DNA from: CAYTED01 sp964404075 | Lineage (GTDB): Bacteria; Patescibacteriota; Minisyncoccia; Moranbacterales; UBA1568 | Length of the DNA stretch: 29,020 bases | Direction: 5' to 3' | Assembly: GCA_964404075.1 (NCBI GenBank) | Contig: CAYOIM010000007.1 | Coordinates: 1-29,020 of the forward strand | Shown here: in pieces, positions 8,280 through 14,834 of the stretch | Numbering within the stretch: the stretch's first letter is position 1 | Layout of the letters: every line of letters starts with the position of its first letter | The notes under the pieces: generated by a model | Databases searched by the model: none | What the model was told of the DNA's origin: nothing | What the model saw: only the letters and a program-made list of their open reading frames with translations | Made by a program: the position numbers and the translations under genes

Positions 8280-9872
8280 TTACCTGCTCTGCATATACTG
8301 GATAGAACCGGCAGTGCCAGGTATCACACAGATAAAAGTGCTCCCACTGAACTGGCTCACGGGTATCTCGGTCGGAACAGAAGCGACATTGTATGGACAA
8401 GCTACCCAAACTGATGCCACTCCACCCGGCACCTTCATCCCACAATCCTTTTGCGATACCGCCACAGATCCATTTGCGTTCGTTCGGTATGTGAGGGGAA
8501 CTCCCTCGCTTCCTTTACTGCCACAATAGACAGTAGTTTGGACTGGTTTTCCGTCAGAGTCCCTGACAAAACCACTGGCAACTGTTGGGGCGGGAGTACT
8601 CACTCCAGAAGATACGCCTCCGCGAGGAGCCTGTATCGTGCAAGTGAAGGTACCTCCATTGAATTGATCAACGGGCATTTCTGTCGGTGACGAAACCACC
8701 CCGTCCGGACAAGCGACCCACACCCTTCCTCCATTGTTATTGCAGGTATCCTTCGGTATCGATACGGATCCGTCATTTGCGCTGGTTCGATAGGTCGCAA
8801 AATAGCCCTGCCTGATATCACCGCAATACAAGGTCGCCGAGAGGGGACGCCCTTCCGCATCAACGATCCGACCGGATAACAGGGTATCGTTCGAATCTCT
8901 CGGTCCAGACGGTGCGACAGAATGCGCCGTATCGTCTGGCGGAGCAGTGCCAGGGGACATCTTACTCGAACCGCCTGCGTTATCACTTCCATTCGTTGCC
9001 GTAGCGGTATGAGCCGCTATGTTGACCTTGATAGTTCCCAGCACAGAGCCGCCCTGTTTCAAGGTCACTACATAAACATTCTTCTCTGCAACACCCGCCT
9101 CCACGGTCAGTGTCAATCCATTCCGCCATTCCTCCACGGTCGCAATAACGGTCGGTGTGACGGTCATCCCCGCCACAGATGCAACAGCAACCGGTACTTT
9201 CAGGGAAGAAAAAATATCGTCGTGCGGAGCGAGCGTGACATTCGCGACATTCTCAACAACGATCGGTCCACGAGAAAAATCCGGGTTTCCGCTGAGCGTG
9301 ACATGCTTCGAAGTTCCGGAAGGCATAGTCGTCACTATCGGAGAAGGCGAAGGAATCTGGACTACGAGAGCTTCTGGTCGAGCAGTCGTCCCCGTATTGA
9401 TTGGAGTGCTTTGAGCACCCTGACCAGTGCTCCCTCCCGTATTTGCTGATGACCTCGAATCACAATTGAAAGTGTACCAATTCATTTTCTGGATGCCGAT
9501 GCCCATGGTATCGTTGGCGAGCACACCGATGATGGTATTGACGATGAGCCAACCACAAAGAATGAGCGCGAGTCCTCCCAATACCTTCTCAATCATTCCC
9601 TTGGCGGTCGTCATGCGATTATTATCCCCGACTGAGATGATATAGATGACGCCTGCGATCATGATGAGCGCGAGTCCGACGACGACCATGATGCCCGTCC
9701 CCCAATTGATGATGCTCTTGCCCCCGATGAGGATATGGCAGAGCGTACACGCTTCCGGATGTTCCGTCGTCCCACAGGGAACGATACTGACGGCACTTGC
9801 CGAAAGCGGAAAAGAAAAGGCGATGGAGACAGCCACCAAACAAAGAAACATTCCTTTTGATAACGATTTCAT
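8280..9872 (-). CDS. VirB2-like (T4SS-pilin family) protein fused to tandem Cys-bearing repeats
   Basis: A 530-residue protein. Residues 1-27 are a signal peptide (cleavage after ASA). A CxxC-bearing loop (TLC-H region, Cys42 and Cys45) precedes two membrane segments at about 57-81 and 94-118, separated by a basic loop. This is the arrangement of the VirB2/TrbC-like pilins common in Patescibacteria. A Ser/Thr/Gly/Pro-rich linker (135-200) and a beta-rich domain (201-290) follow. Two homologous repeats, about 331-414 and 430-517, then share TxYCG, RTxAN, VWVACP and PVxQFxGxTF; each has four cysteines at matching places (350/377/388/411 and 450/477/492/515). They resemble carboxypeptidase-regulatory-like Ig folds. 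A GAGGAAAG site six bases before ATG 9872 supports the start. I infer a membrane-anchored or pilus-borne adhesin; no secretion ATPase is nearby. Confidence 0.85.
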   Translation of the reverse strand: MKSLSKGMFLCLVAVSIAFSFPLSASAVSIVPCGTTEHPEACTLCHILIGGKSIINWGTGIMVVVGLALIMIAGVIYIISVGDNNRMTTAKGMIEKVLGGLALILCGWLIVNTIIGVLANDTMGIGIQKMNWYTFNCDSRSSANTGGSTGQGAQSTPINTGTTARPEALVVQIPSPSPIVTTMPSGTSKHVTLSGNPDFSRGPIVVENVANVTLAPHDDIFSSLKVPVAVASVAGMTVTPTVIATVEEWRNGLTLTVEAGVAEKNVYVVTLKQGGSVLGTIKVNIAAHTATATNGSDNAGGSSKMSPGTAPPDDTAHSVAPSGPRDSNDTLLSGRIVDAEGRPLSATLYCGDIRQGYFATYRTSANDGSVSIPKDTCNNNGGRVWVACPDGVVSSPTEMPVDQFNGGTFTCTIQAPRGGVSSGVSTPAPTVASGFVRDSDGKPVQTTVYCGSKGSEGVPLTYRTNANGSVAVSQKDCGMKVPGGVASVWVACPYNVASVPTEIPVSQFSGSTFICVIPGTAGSIQYMQSR

Positions 9873-9934
9873 AACTTTCCTCTTTTTTTATTTATTTACA
9901 CCCCACCAAAAAGGCGGAAAATCCCTCCCTTCAC

Positions 9935-9940
9935 ATTATA
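9935..9940 (-). promoter_or_regulatory. Possible -10 element for the pilin-fusion gene
   Basis: Minus-strand TATAAT overlaps the ychF stop codon, 63 bases before ATG 9872. The -35 at the right spacing (TGGTGA) is poor. The displaced ychF end at 8134 has the weaker TATAGT at the same place. Confidence 0.35.
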
Positions 9941-10988
9941 CCTTGAAAATCATCACATCACCATCCTCGACCACATAGTCCTTCCCCTCGAGGCGCAGTA
10001 TGCCCTGCTCTTTCGCGGCTGTCCATGATCCCGCGGCGATGAGCTTCTCCCAATTGATCACTTCCGCCCGGATGAATTTCTCTTCGAAATCGGAATGGAT
10101 CGCGGCACCGGCCTGCGGTGCGGTCGATCCCTGCGGCACGGTCCACGCCCGCGTTTCCTGTTCGCCCGTCGTGAAAAAAGTCATGAGTCCGAGGAGTGAA
10201 TATGCCTCACGGATGAGTTCCGGGAGATGACTCACGAGACCGAATTCCACCTGTTCCTCCGGCGTCATCTCATTGAGCTCCTCCTCAATCTTTATATCGA
10301 GTCGCACATGCGGACGCACCGCGAGTGCCGGTGGAAGCGTGCCTTCAGTATCCGACATATTATATACATAGAGGAACGGTTTCGCGGTGAGGAGTGAAAG
10401 TTCCTTCAAAAGTTTCTTCACATCATCAGGGTTTCCAGAAAGCGGTATCGTATTTGCGAGAAGCCCCTGCTCCAGCCCCACTGAAAGTTCTTCGAGATTC
10501 TTCAATTCCTCCGCCGCACCTTTTTTATTCGCGCGAGCCTCCTTCGCCGTCTTTTCCCTGCGCTTTGTCACCGTCTCGAGATCGGCGAGGATGAGTTCGG
10601 TATTGATGACTTCGATATCATTCGAGGGGTCGATCGTATTGTGCACATGGATGATGTCGGGATTTTCAAACACCCGCACGACCTGGATGATTGCATCCGT
10701 CTCTCGGATATTGGCGAGGAACTTATTCCCGAGCCCCTCGCCTTCGCTCGCACCTTTCACAAGTCCGGCGATGTCGACGAATTCCACCACCGCGGGGACG
10801 ACCTTTTGCGTCTTCGAAAATGCCGACAGCGCATCGAGCCGATGGTCGGGAACGGTCACGATACCGACATTCGGTTCGATCGTACAGAACGGATAATTAT
10901 TGATATCGACGACCTTCCGGGTCAATGCCTTGAACAAGGTCGATTTCCCGACATTCGGCAATCCGACGATTCCGACTCTGAGAGACAT
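9936..10988 (-). CDS. ychF: Ribosome-binding ATPase YchF (Obg family)
   Basis: A 350-residue universally conserved P-loop protein that binds ribosomes and prefers ATP. G1 is GLPNVGKST (9-17) and G3 is DIAGLVKGA (72-80). G4 is NMSD (210-213), which departs from the NKxD of GTP-specific relatives, as expected for YchF. A coiled-coil insertion covers about 130-190. The C-terminal TGS domain begins near 268 (FFTTGEQETRAWTVPQGSTAPQAA-type region) and ends DGDVMIFKV. I chose ATG 10988 because MSLRVGIVGLPNVGK is the conserved start; the frame is open 64 codons further upstream through low-complexity intergenic DNA. No clear ribosome site. The last codons are duplicated at 8134-8187. Confidence 0.96.
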   Translation of the reverse strand: MSLRVGIVGLPNVGKSTLFKALTRKVVDINNYPFCTIEPNVGIVTVPDHRLDALSAFSKTQKVVPAVVEFVDIAGLVKGASEGEGLGNKFLANIRETDAIIQVVRVFENPDIIHVHNTIDPSNDIEVINTELILADLETVTKRREKTAKEARANKKGAAEELKNLEELSVGLEQGLLANTIPLSGNPDDVKKLLKELSLLTAKPFLYVYNMSDTEGTLPPALAVRPHVRLDIKIEEELNEMTPEEQVEFGLVSHLPELIREAYSLLGLMTFFTTGEQETRAWTVPQGSTAPQAGAAIHSDFEEKFIRAEVINWEKLIAAGSWTAAKEQGILRLEGKDYVVEDGDVMIFKV

Positions 10989-11034
10989 AGGGGGCAGATA
11001 TGAGATAATAGATAATAGATAGTAGAGGTGAGGA

Positions 11035-11085
11035 TTTTTTACAGCGGACGCACCGTTCCAAAAGCGAAGCGACCGTTGTAAAAAA
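11035..11085. repeat. Intergenic palindrome between ychF and purB
   Basis: TTTTTTACA (11035-11043) and TGTAAAAAA (11077-11085) are perfect inverted arms, extended inward by CGG/CCG. The flank at 11000-11030 is a low-complexity tract of GATA-type words. No gene is seen from 10989 to 11148. Confidence 0.55.
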
Positions 11086-11148
11086 CGAGAGGTGAGAAAA
11101 TAAAAAGAGAATAGATTGATTGTGGCGAAAAAAAGGGAGAAAGTCAAT

Positions 11149-11193
11149 AAAAAAACCTCCAGGTTCCAATAGTTTCTCATCGGAATCGGAGGT
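11149..11193 (-). terminator. Intrinsic terminator of purB
   Basis: On the minus strand ACCTCC (11193-11188) pairs with GGAGGT (11160-11155), with a second short stem (TTCC/GGAA) inside and a run of seven T after it. It begins 16 bases past the purB stop. Confidence 0.8.
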
Positions 11194-11208
11194 CAAACCA
11201 AATGACGA

Positions 11209-12579
11209 CTACACAGTCCACGCCAATTCGGCGGCGAGACCAGTGTAGGTCGATGGCGTCAGTACGAGAAGTCGCTCCTTGGCATCATCCGGAATGTCGA
11301 GTCCTCGGATCAATTCGTGGAGTGCCTCCATTGTGATGCCCTTGCCGCGAGTCAGATCCTTCAGCTGTTCGTAGGGGTTGGGCACACCAAAGCGGCGCAT
11401 GACTGTCTGCACCGGTTCGGCCAGTACCTCCCAAACATCCTCAAGGTCTTCAACAAGCCGTTGCGGATTGGCTTCAAGTTTGTTCAGTCCTCGCAGGGTG
11501 GAGTCGAAGGCGAGCACGGTGTAACCAAAGGCGACTCCCATATTACGGAGAACAGTCGAGTCAGTGAGATCCCTCTGCAAACGCGATATCGGAAGCTTGT
11601 CCGCCATATGCCGGAGCAACGCATTCGCTACACCGAGATTCCCTTCGGAGTTCTCGAAATCGATCGGGTTCACCTTGTGCGGCATCGTCGATGAACCGAT
11701 CTCGCCTGCCTTCGGTCTTTGCCTGAAATATCCAATCGCAATGTATTGCCAAATGTCGCGATCGGCATCGATCAGAATGGTGTTGGCGCGTGCCATGGCA
11801 TCAAACAATTCCGCCATCGCATCATGTGGCTCGATCTGTATCGTGTGTGAATTGAACTCGAAGTCAAACGACTCGACGAAACAACGATTCAAGGCTTCCC
11901 AATCGACCTCGGGATACGCTGCCATGTGAGCGTTGTAGTTTCCCACGGCACCGTTGAACTTGACAAGGGATGACACCCGATCAATGCAAGAGCTTGCCCG
12001 CACCAAGCGCGCGGTGATATTGGCCATTTCTTTGCCGAGCGTCGTCGGTGTCGCCGGCTGGCCATGGGTGCGAGCAAGCATCGGGACATCAGCATACTCA
12101 TGTGCCAAACCCCGAAACCGCCGGATTACCCGGTCAATCATGTCCCAAAGAATGCGTCGCCCCTCACGCAACATCAGCGCAAACGCGAAATTGTTGATGT
12201 CTTCTGAAGTACAGCCGAAATGGATGAATTGTAGAACACGCGCCACCTCCTCATTGCCGGCGAGACGCTTCTGCAACCAGTATTCCACAGCCTTGACATC
12301 GTGATTGATCTCGGCTTCGATAGCCTTGATTTCTTCAGCATCCTTTTCCGAGAAGTGTCCCACGACCGCATTCAGCTCTTCAATTGTTGCCAATGAAAAT
12401 GGCAGGCACTCGGGAATCTCCTCCGTAGCAGCGAGATACTTCAACCATGCGATTTCGACATGGACACGGTTTTTCATGAGGCCAAATTCAGAAAAACAAT
12501 CCCGCAACGCACTTGCCTTACTGGCATAACGACCATCAAGCGGTGAGAGTGCGGTAAGTGGTGTGAGTGATGTGCTCAT
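11209..12579 (-). CDS. purB: Adenylosuccinate lyase
   Basis: Cleaves adenylosuccinate to AMP and fumarate, and SAICAR to AICAR, in purine synthesis. The fumarase/aspartase-superfamily motifs are all present: NHDVKAVEY (92-100), TSEDINN (124-130), THGQPATPTT (171-180, catalytic His172) and the signature loop GSSTMPHKVNP (295-305). Start ATG 12579 is fixed by AGGAGG six bases upstream, giving 456 residues, the same length I recall for the E. coli enzyme, whose sequence it resembles closely from memory. The open frame runs 27 codons further upstream but without support. It has a consensus-like promoter, a strong ribosome site and a terminator, unlike most neighbours, and no purine genes are adjacent. 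Horizontal acquisition is plausible. Confidence 0.97.
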   Translation of the reverse strand: MSTSLTPLTALSPLDGRYASKASALRDCFSEFGLMKNRVHVEIAWLKYLAATEEIPECLPFSLATIEELNAVVGHFSEKDAEEIKAIEAEINHDVKAVEYWLQKRLAGNEEVARVLQFIHFGCTSEDINNFAFALMLREGRRILWDMIDRVIRRFRGLAHEYADVPMLARTHGQPATPTTLGKEMANITARLVRASSCIDRVSSLVKFNGAVGNYNAHMAAYPEVDWEALNRCFVESFDFEFNSHTIQIEPHDAMAELFDAMARANTILIDADRDIWQYIAIGYFRQRPKAGEIGSSTMPHKVNPIDFENSEGNLGVANALLRHMADKLPISRLQRDLTDSTVLRNMGVAFGYTVLAFDSTLRGLNKLEANPQRLVEDLEDVWEVLAEPVQTVMRRFGVPNPYEQLKDLTRGKGITMEALHELIRGLDIPDDAKERLLVLTPSTYTGLAAELAWTV

Positions 12580-12663
12580 GGTGAACCTCCTATGGTTGGA
12601 TGAGACAAAAAATGGATTTTCTCCAAAAAATAATGGACAAAACCCCTTAAAGAACTTCATCGA

Positions 12664-12692
12664 AGTATCCCAAAAAAGAGCCGAGAAGTCAA
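12664..12692 (-). promoter_or_regulatory. Sigma-70 promoter of purB
   Basis: Minus-strand TTGACT (12692-12687), a 17-base spacer and GATACT (12669-12664). Expected start is near 12657, giving a leader of about 78 bases. Confidence 0.72.
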
Positions 12693-12705
12693 TGATAAAG
12701 CCATA

Positions 12706-12714
12706 TGATATACT
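12706..12714 (+). promoter_or_regulatory. Extended -10 promoter of the phosphomannomutase gene
   Basis: TGATATACT is an extended -10 (TGn plus TATACT), 70 bases before ATG 12785. The -35 region is weak. It is divergent from the purB promoter. The leader from 12720 to 12784 is a low-complexity pyrimidine/TATC-rich tract. Confidence 0.5.
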
Positions 12715-12784
12715 GGAAAGTATCCATTATCTGGTATCTCGTATCTATTTTCTAAACTCTCATCTCTAACCTCTTCTTAAATCT

Positions 12785-14119
12785 ATGAACCCCGCTATTT
12801 TCAAGGCCTACGACATGCGCGGAATCTATCCGACCGATCTCGATGAGCACGATGCCTATGATATCGGTCGCGCTTTCGTGGTTCACTTCAAACCAAAGAA
12901 GATAGCCGTGGGTCAGGATATCCGGAAATCAAGCGAGAGACTCTTCGAGGCCTTCGTCCGCGGGGTCACCGAGAGCGGCGTCGATGTCATCGACCTCGGA
13001 CTCACCTCAACACCGATGGTGTACTTCGCCGCCGGCAGACTCGATGTCGATGCCGTCGTCGCGATCACCGCCTCGCACAACCCCCCGCAATGGAACGGGA
13101 TGAAATTCGCCTTGCGCGGCGCCATCCCCGTCGGAAAAAAAACCGGCCTCTCCGATATCCGTGATCTCGCCATGAAAGGCGAATATATCGCCTTGGAAAA
13201 AATCGGTACCGTCGAAACCCACAACATCAAAGATGACTACATCGATTACTTCACCTCATTCGCCGATTTCCAGGGGAAACGATTCACCATCGCGGTCGAT
13301 ACCGCGAATGCCATGGGCGTGCTCGAACTCGATATGTACCGGAAATTCCCCGATGAACTCACCATGGTAAATATCTATGATGATCTCACTCATCCGTTCG
13401 AGTGCCACGAGGCCAATCCACTGAAAACCGAAACACTTGCGGAACTCCAGGCGAAAGTCCGCGAGGTGAATGCGGATCTCGGTATCTGCTACGACGGCGA
13501 TGCAGATCGCGTCGGCTTCGTCGATGAAACGGGCGAGGTCATCCCCATGGATCTCATGACCGGACTCCTCGGAAAGAGCATCCTCGAGAAGAATCCCGGA
13601 GCGACTATCCTCTACGATCTCCGCTCTTCGCGCGCGGTGAAAGAAGTGATCGAGGAGGCGGGTGGCAAGGCGCTCGAGAGCCAAGTCGGTCATGCCAATA
13701 TCAAGAAACAGATGCGAGAAGACGGAGCCATCTTCGCTGGCGAGCTCTCTGGTCACTATTATTTCAAAGAAAACTCCTACGCCGAATCGAGCACCCTCGC
13801 CGCCATCTTTCTGCTCAATCTCATGGCAAAGACTGGAAAGACCATCTCTGAGCTCGTCCTTGACCTCCGCCGCTATGCCCACTCGGGAGAAATCAACAGC
13901 GAGGTCGCGGATAAAGATGCTGTCATCGCGAAACTCAAGGAACGCTATGCCGACGGAATGATCACCGAGCTCGATGGCGTGAAGATCGACTACCCCGACT
14001 GGTGGTTCAATGTCCGCCCGTCCAATACCGAGCCCATGCTCCGCCTCAACCTCGAAGCGAAGACGCAAGAGGAAATGGAGAAAAAACAAGCCGAACTCCT
14101 CGTTCTCATTCGCAGTTAA
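12785..14119 (+). CDS. manB: Phosphomannomutase/phosphoglucomutase
   Basis: A 444-residue alpha-D-phosphohexomutase that interconverts hexose 6- and 1-phosphates to supply activated sugars for glycans. All four domain motifs are visible: phosphoserine loop TASHNPPQWNG (Ser97), magnesium loop DGDADR (237-242), sugar-specificity loop GELSGHYYF (319-327) and phosphate loop RPSNTEP (411-417). Gly-Glu-x-Ser-Gly-His is typical of dual phosphomannomutase/phosphoglucomutase enzymes, so mannose versus glucose preference cannot be settled here. ATG 12785 begins the conserved MNPAIFKAYDMRG; the ribosome site is weak. The gene is alone on this strand. A 315-codon antisense frame is a shadow. Confidence 0.95.
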   Translation: MNPAIFKAYDMRGIYPTDLDEHDAYDIGRAFVVHFKPKKIAVGQDIRKSSERLFEAFVRGVTESGVDVIDLGLTSTPMVYFAAGRLDVDAVVAITASHNPPQWNGMKFALRGAIPVGKKTGLSDIRDLAMKGEYIALEKIGTVETHNIKDDYIDYFTSFADFQGKRFTIAVDTANAMGVLELDMYRKFPDELTMVNIYDDLTHPFECHEANPLKTETLAELQAKVREVNADLGICYDGDADRVGFVDETGEVIPMDLMTGLLGKSILEKNPGATILYDLRSSRAVKEVIEEAGGKALESQVGHANIKKQMREDGAIFAGELSGHYYFKENSYAESSTLAAIFLLNLMAKTGKTISELVLDLRRYAHSGEINSEVADKDAVIAKLKERYADGMITELDGVKIDYPDWWFNVRPSNTEPMLRLNLEAKTQEEMEKKQAELLVLIRS

Positions 14120-14142
14120 ATCGCTTGTTACCGAGCTATTTG

Positions 14143-14269
14143 ACCCCGCACCTATTTGGCACAGCGCCACAGGAACAAACGAACACCATACTATTCCATA
14201 CAATTATTTTCTTATATCTCGAACTATCGTTTTATTGATGTTTTTCAAAGTGCCAAATAGGTGCGGGGT
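14143..14269. repeat. Inverted-repeat intergenic element, copy 2
   Basis: The arms at 14143-14162 and 14250-14269 are perfect inverted repeats of 20 bases (ACCCCGCACCTATTTGGCAC on the left). Copy 1 is at 7604-7724. The right edge continues directly into the TTGACA box of the next promoter, as the left edge of copy 1 does for groEL. The interior of about 87 bases is AT-rich without coding capacity. Confidence 0.78.
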
Positions 14270-14298
14270 TGACAAGCTGTTCGTACGGACGGTATACT
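14269..14298 (+). promoter_or_regulatory. Sigma-70 promoter at the edge of the inverted-repeat element
   Basis: TTGACA (14269-14274), an 18-base spacer and TATACT (14293-14298). Expected start is near 14305, one base before an ATG. It drives the leader ORF and, past the terminator, the 84-codon gene. Confidence 0.8.
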
Positions 14299-14305
14299 GT
14301 CCCCA

Positions 14306-14368
14306 ATGAATATGAAACGACTGAGAAAATTCGCATCGATGAATGAAACGGTTCAGAAAATCGCCTAG
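14306..14368 (+). CDS. Putative 20-codon leader peptide
   Basis: ATG 14306 opens a frame of 20 codons, MNMKRLRKFASMNETVQKIA, ending in TAG at 14366-14368. There is no ribosome site, but the ATG falls at the predicted transcription start, so the message would be leaderless. The stop lies exactly in the loop of the following intrinsic terminator and the last codons form its 5' arm, so a translating ribosome would melt the stem. The frame also contains an imperfect direct repeat (14312-14334 and 14343-14364, ATGAAACG...AGAAAAT). A small non-coding RNA of about 80 bases is the alternative. Confidence 0.42.
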   Translation: MNMKRLRKFASMNETVQKIA

Positions 14369-14382
14369 TGGGCGGTTTTTTT
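14359..14382 (+). terminator. Intrinsic terminator or attenuator before the 84-codon gene
   Basis: AATCGCC (14359-14365) pairs with GGCGGTT (14371-14377, one G-T pair) around TAGTG, and runs into a T tract. It lies between the promoter at 14269-14298 and the gene at 14429. Confidence 0.75.
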
Positions 14383-14428
14383 CTTGTTTTTTTAACAAAA
14401 TCTCTCAACAAAGAAAAGGAGCCACGGA

Positions 14429-14683
14429 ATGAATCCCCTTTCAGAAAGAACTCTTCCCCCACTAGAAATATGGCAACAGAACATGGAAGCCCTTCGGTCC
14501 GCAGGAGGGATTCCTTGTCCCGTCATGACGGAGTCCACGACTCGTGGCGTGCATTATTTCGGCGCAGAAATCTGCACCTGTGACCGACAAAAAGAACGCT
14601 CCAAGATAATTCGCTGGGGTCAACCTTGCTGGAAAAAGGAGGGCGGAATACCTCAGTGCCTCGTGATTTCGACACCAAAGTAA
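14429..14683 (+). CDS. Small orphan protein, 84 residues, five cysteines
   Basis: I do not recognise this protein. It starts MNPLSERTLPPLEIWQQNME, contains two GGIP(C/Q) motifs (near 26-30 and 72-76) and has Cys30, Cys49, Cys51, Cys67 and Cys76, the C-x-C pair suggesting metal or disulfide chemistry. AAGGAG seven bases before ATG 14429 is a strong ribosome site, and a perfect intrinsic terminator follows 27 bases after the stop, so I consider it real. It lies downstream of a promoter, leader ORF and terminator that look like an attenuation arrangement. No signal peptide or membrane segment. A minus-strand frame covers the same bases without signals. Function unknown. Confidence 0.68.
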   Translation: MNPLSERTLPPLEIWQQNMEALRSAGGIPCPVMTESTTRGVHYFGAEICTCDRQKERSKIIRWGQPCWKKEGGIPQCLVISTPK

Positions 14684-14710
14684 TACACCCCACAAAAACA
14701 TCAGTCAACA

Positions 14711-14743
14711 TCGGTCGAGGAACTCCTTGACCGAACTTTTTTT
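14711..14743 (+). terminator. Intrinsic terminator after the 84-codon gene
   Basis: TCGGTCGAGG (14711-14720) pairs with CCTTGACCGA (14725-14734) over ten positions with one G-T pair and loop AACT, followed by AC and seven T. Confidence 0.92.
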
Positions 14744-14760
14744 CCGCGAGAGATTTCTTC

Positions 14761-14826
14761 AAAACAATTTTCAAAGACCGCGTGAGCTTTTGTAGGTCAC
14801 AAGTCGTGAAAATGAGTTTTGAAAAG
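14761..14826. repeat. 65-base palindromic repeat, copy A (3' of rlmN)
   Basis: The sequence at 14761-14826 matches 25182-25246 at nearly all positions. Both copies share ends AAAACAATTTTCAAAGACC and GTTTTGAAAA, and an inner GGTCACA-GTCGTGAAAAT block. The ends are imperfect inverted repeats (ATTTTCA/TGAAAAT). It lies just past the rlmN stop. Confidence 0.8.
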
Positions 14827-14834
14827 TTTTGCAG

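Noticed and set aside
13256..14203. 315-codon minus-strand open frame
   Set aside because: Antisense to the phosphomannomutase gene, with no motifs or initiation signals.
14143..14269. CRISPR repeat or IS200/IS605 end
   Set aside because: There are only two distant copies, no spacers, and the ends are long perfect inverted repeats instead of subterminal hairpins.
14299..14382. tmRNA or tRNA-like gene in the small transcript
   Set aside because: No acceptor stem, T-loop or CCA end could be found; leader ORF or small RNA fits better.
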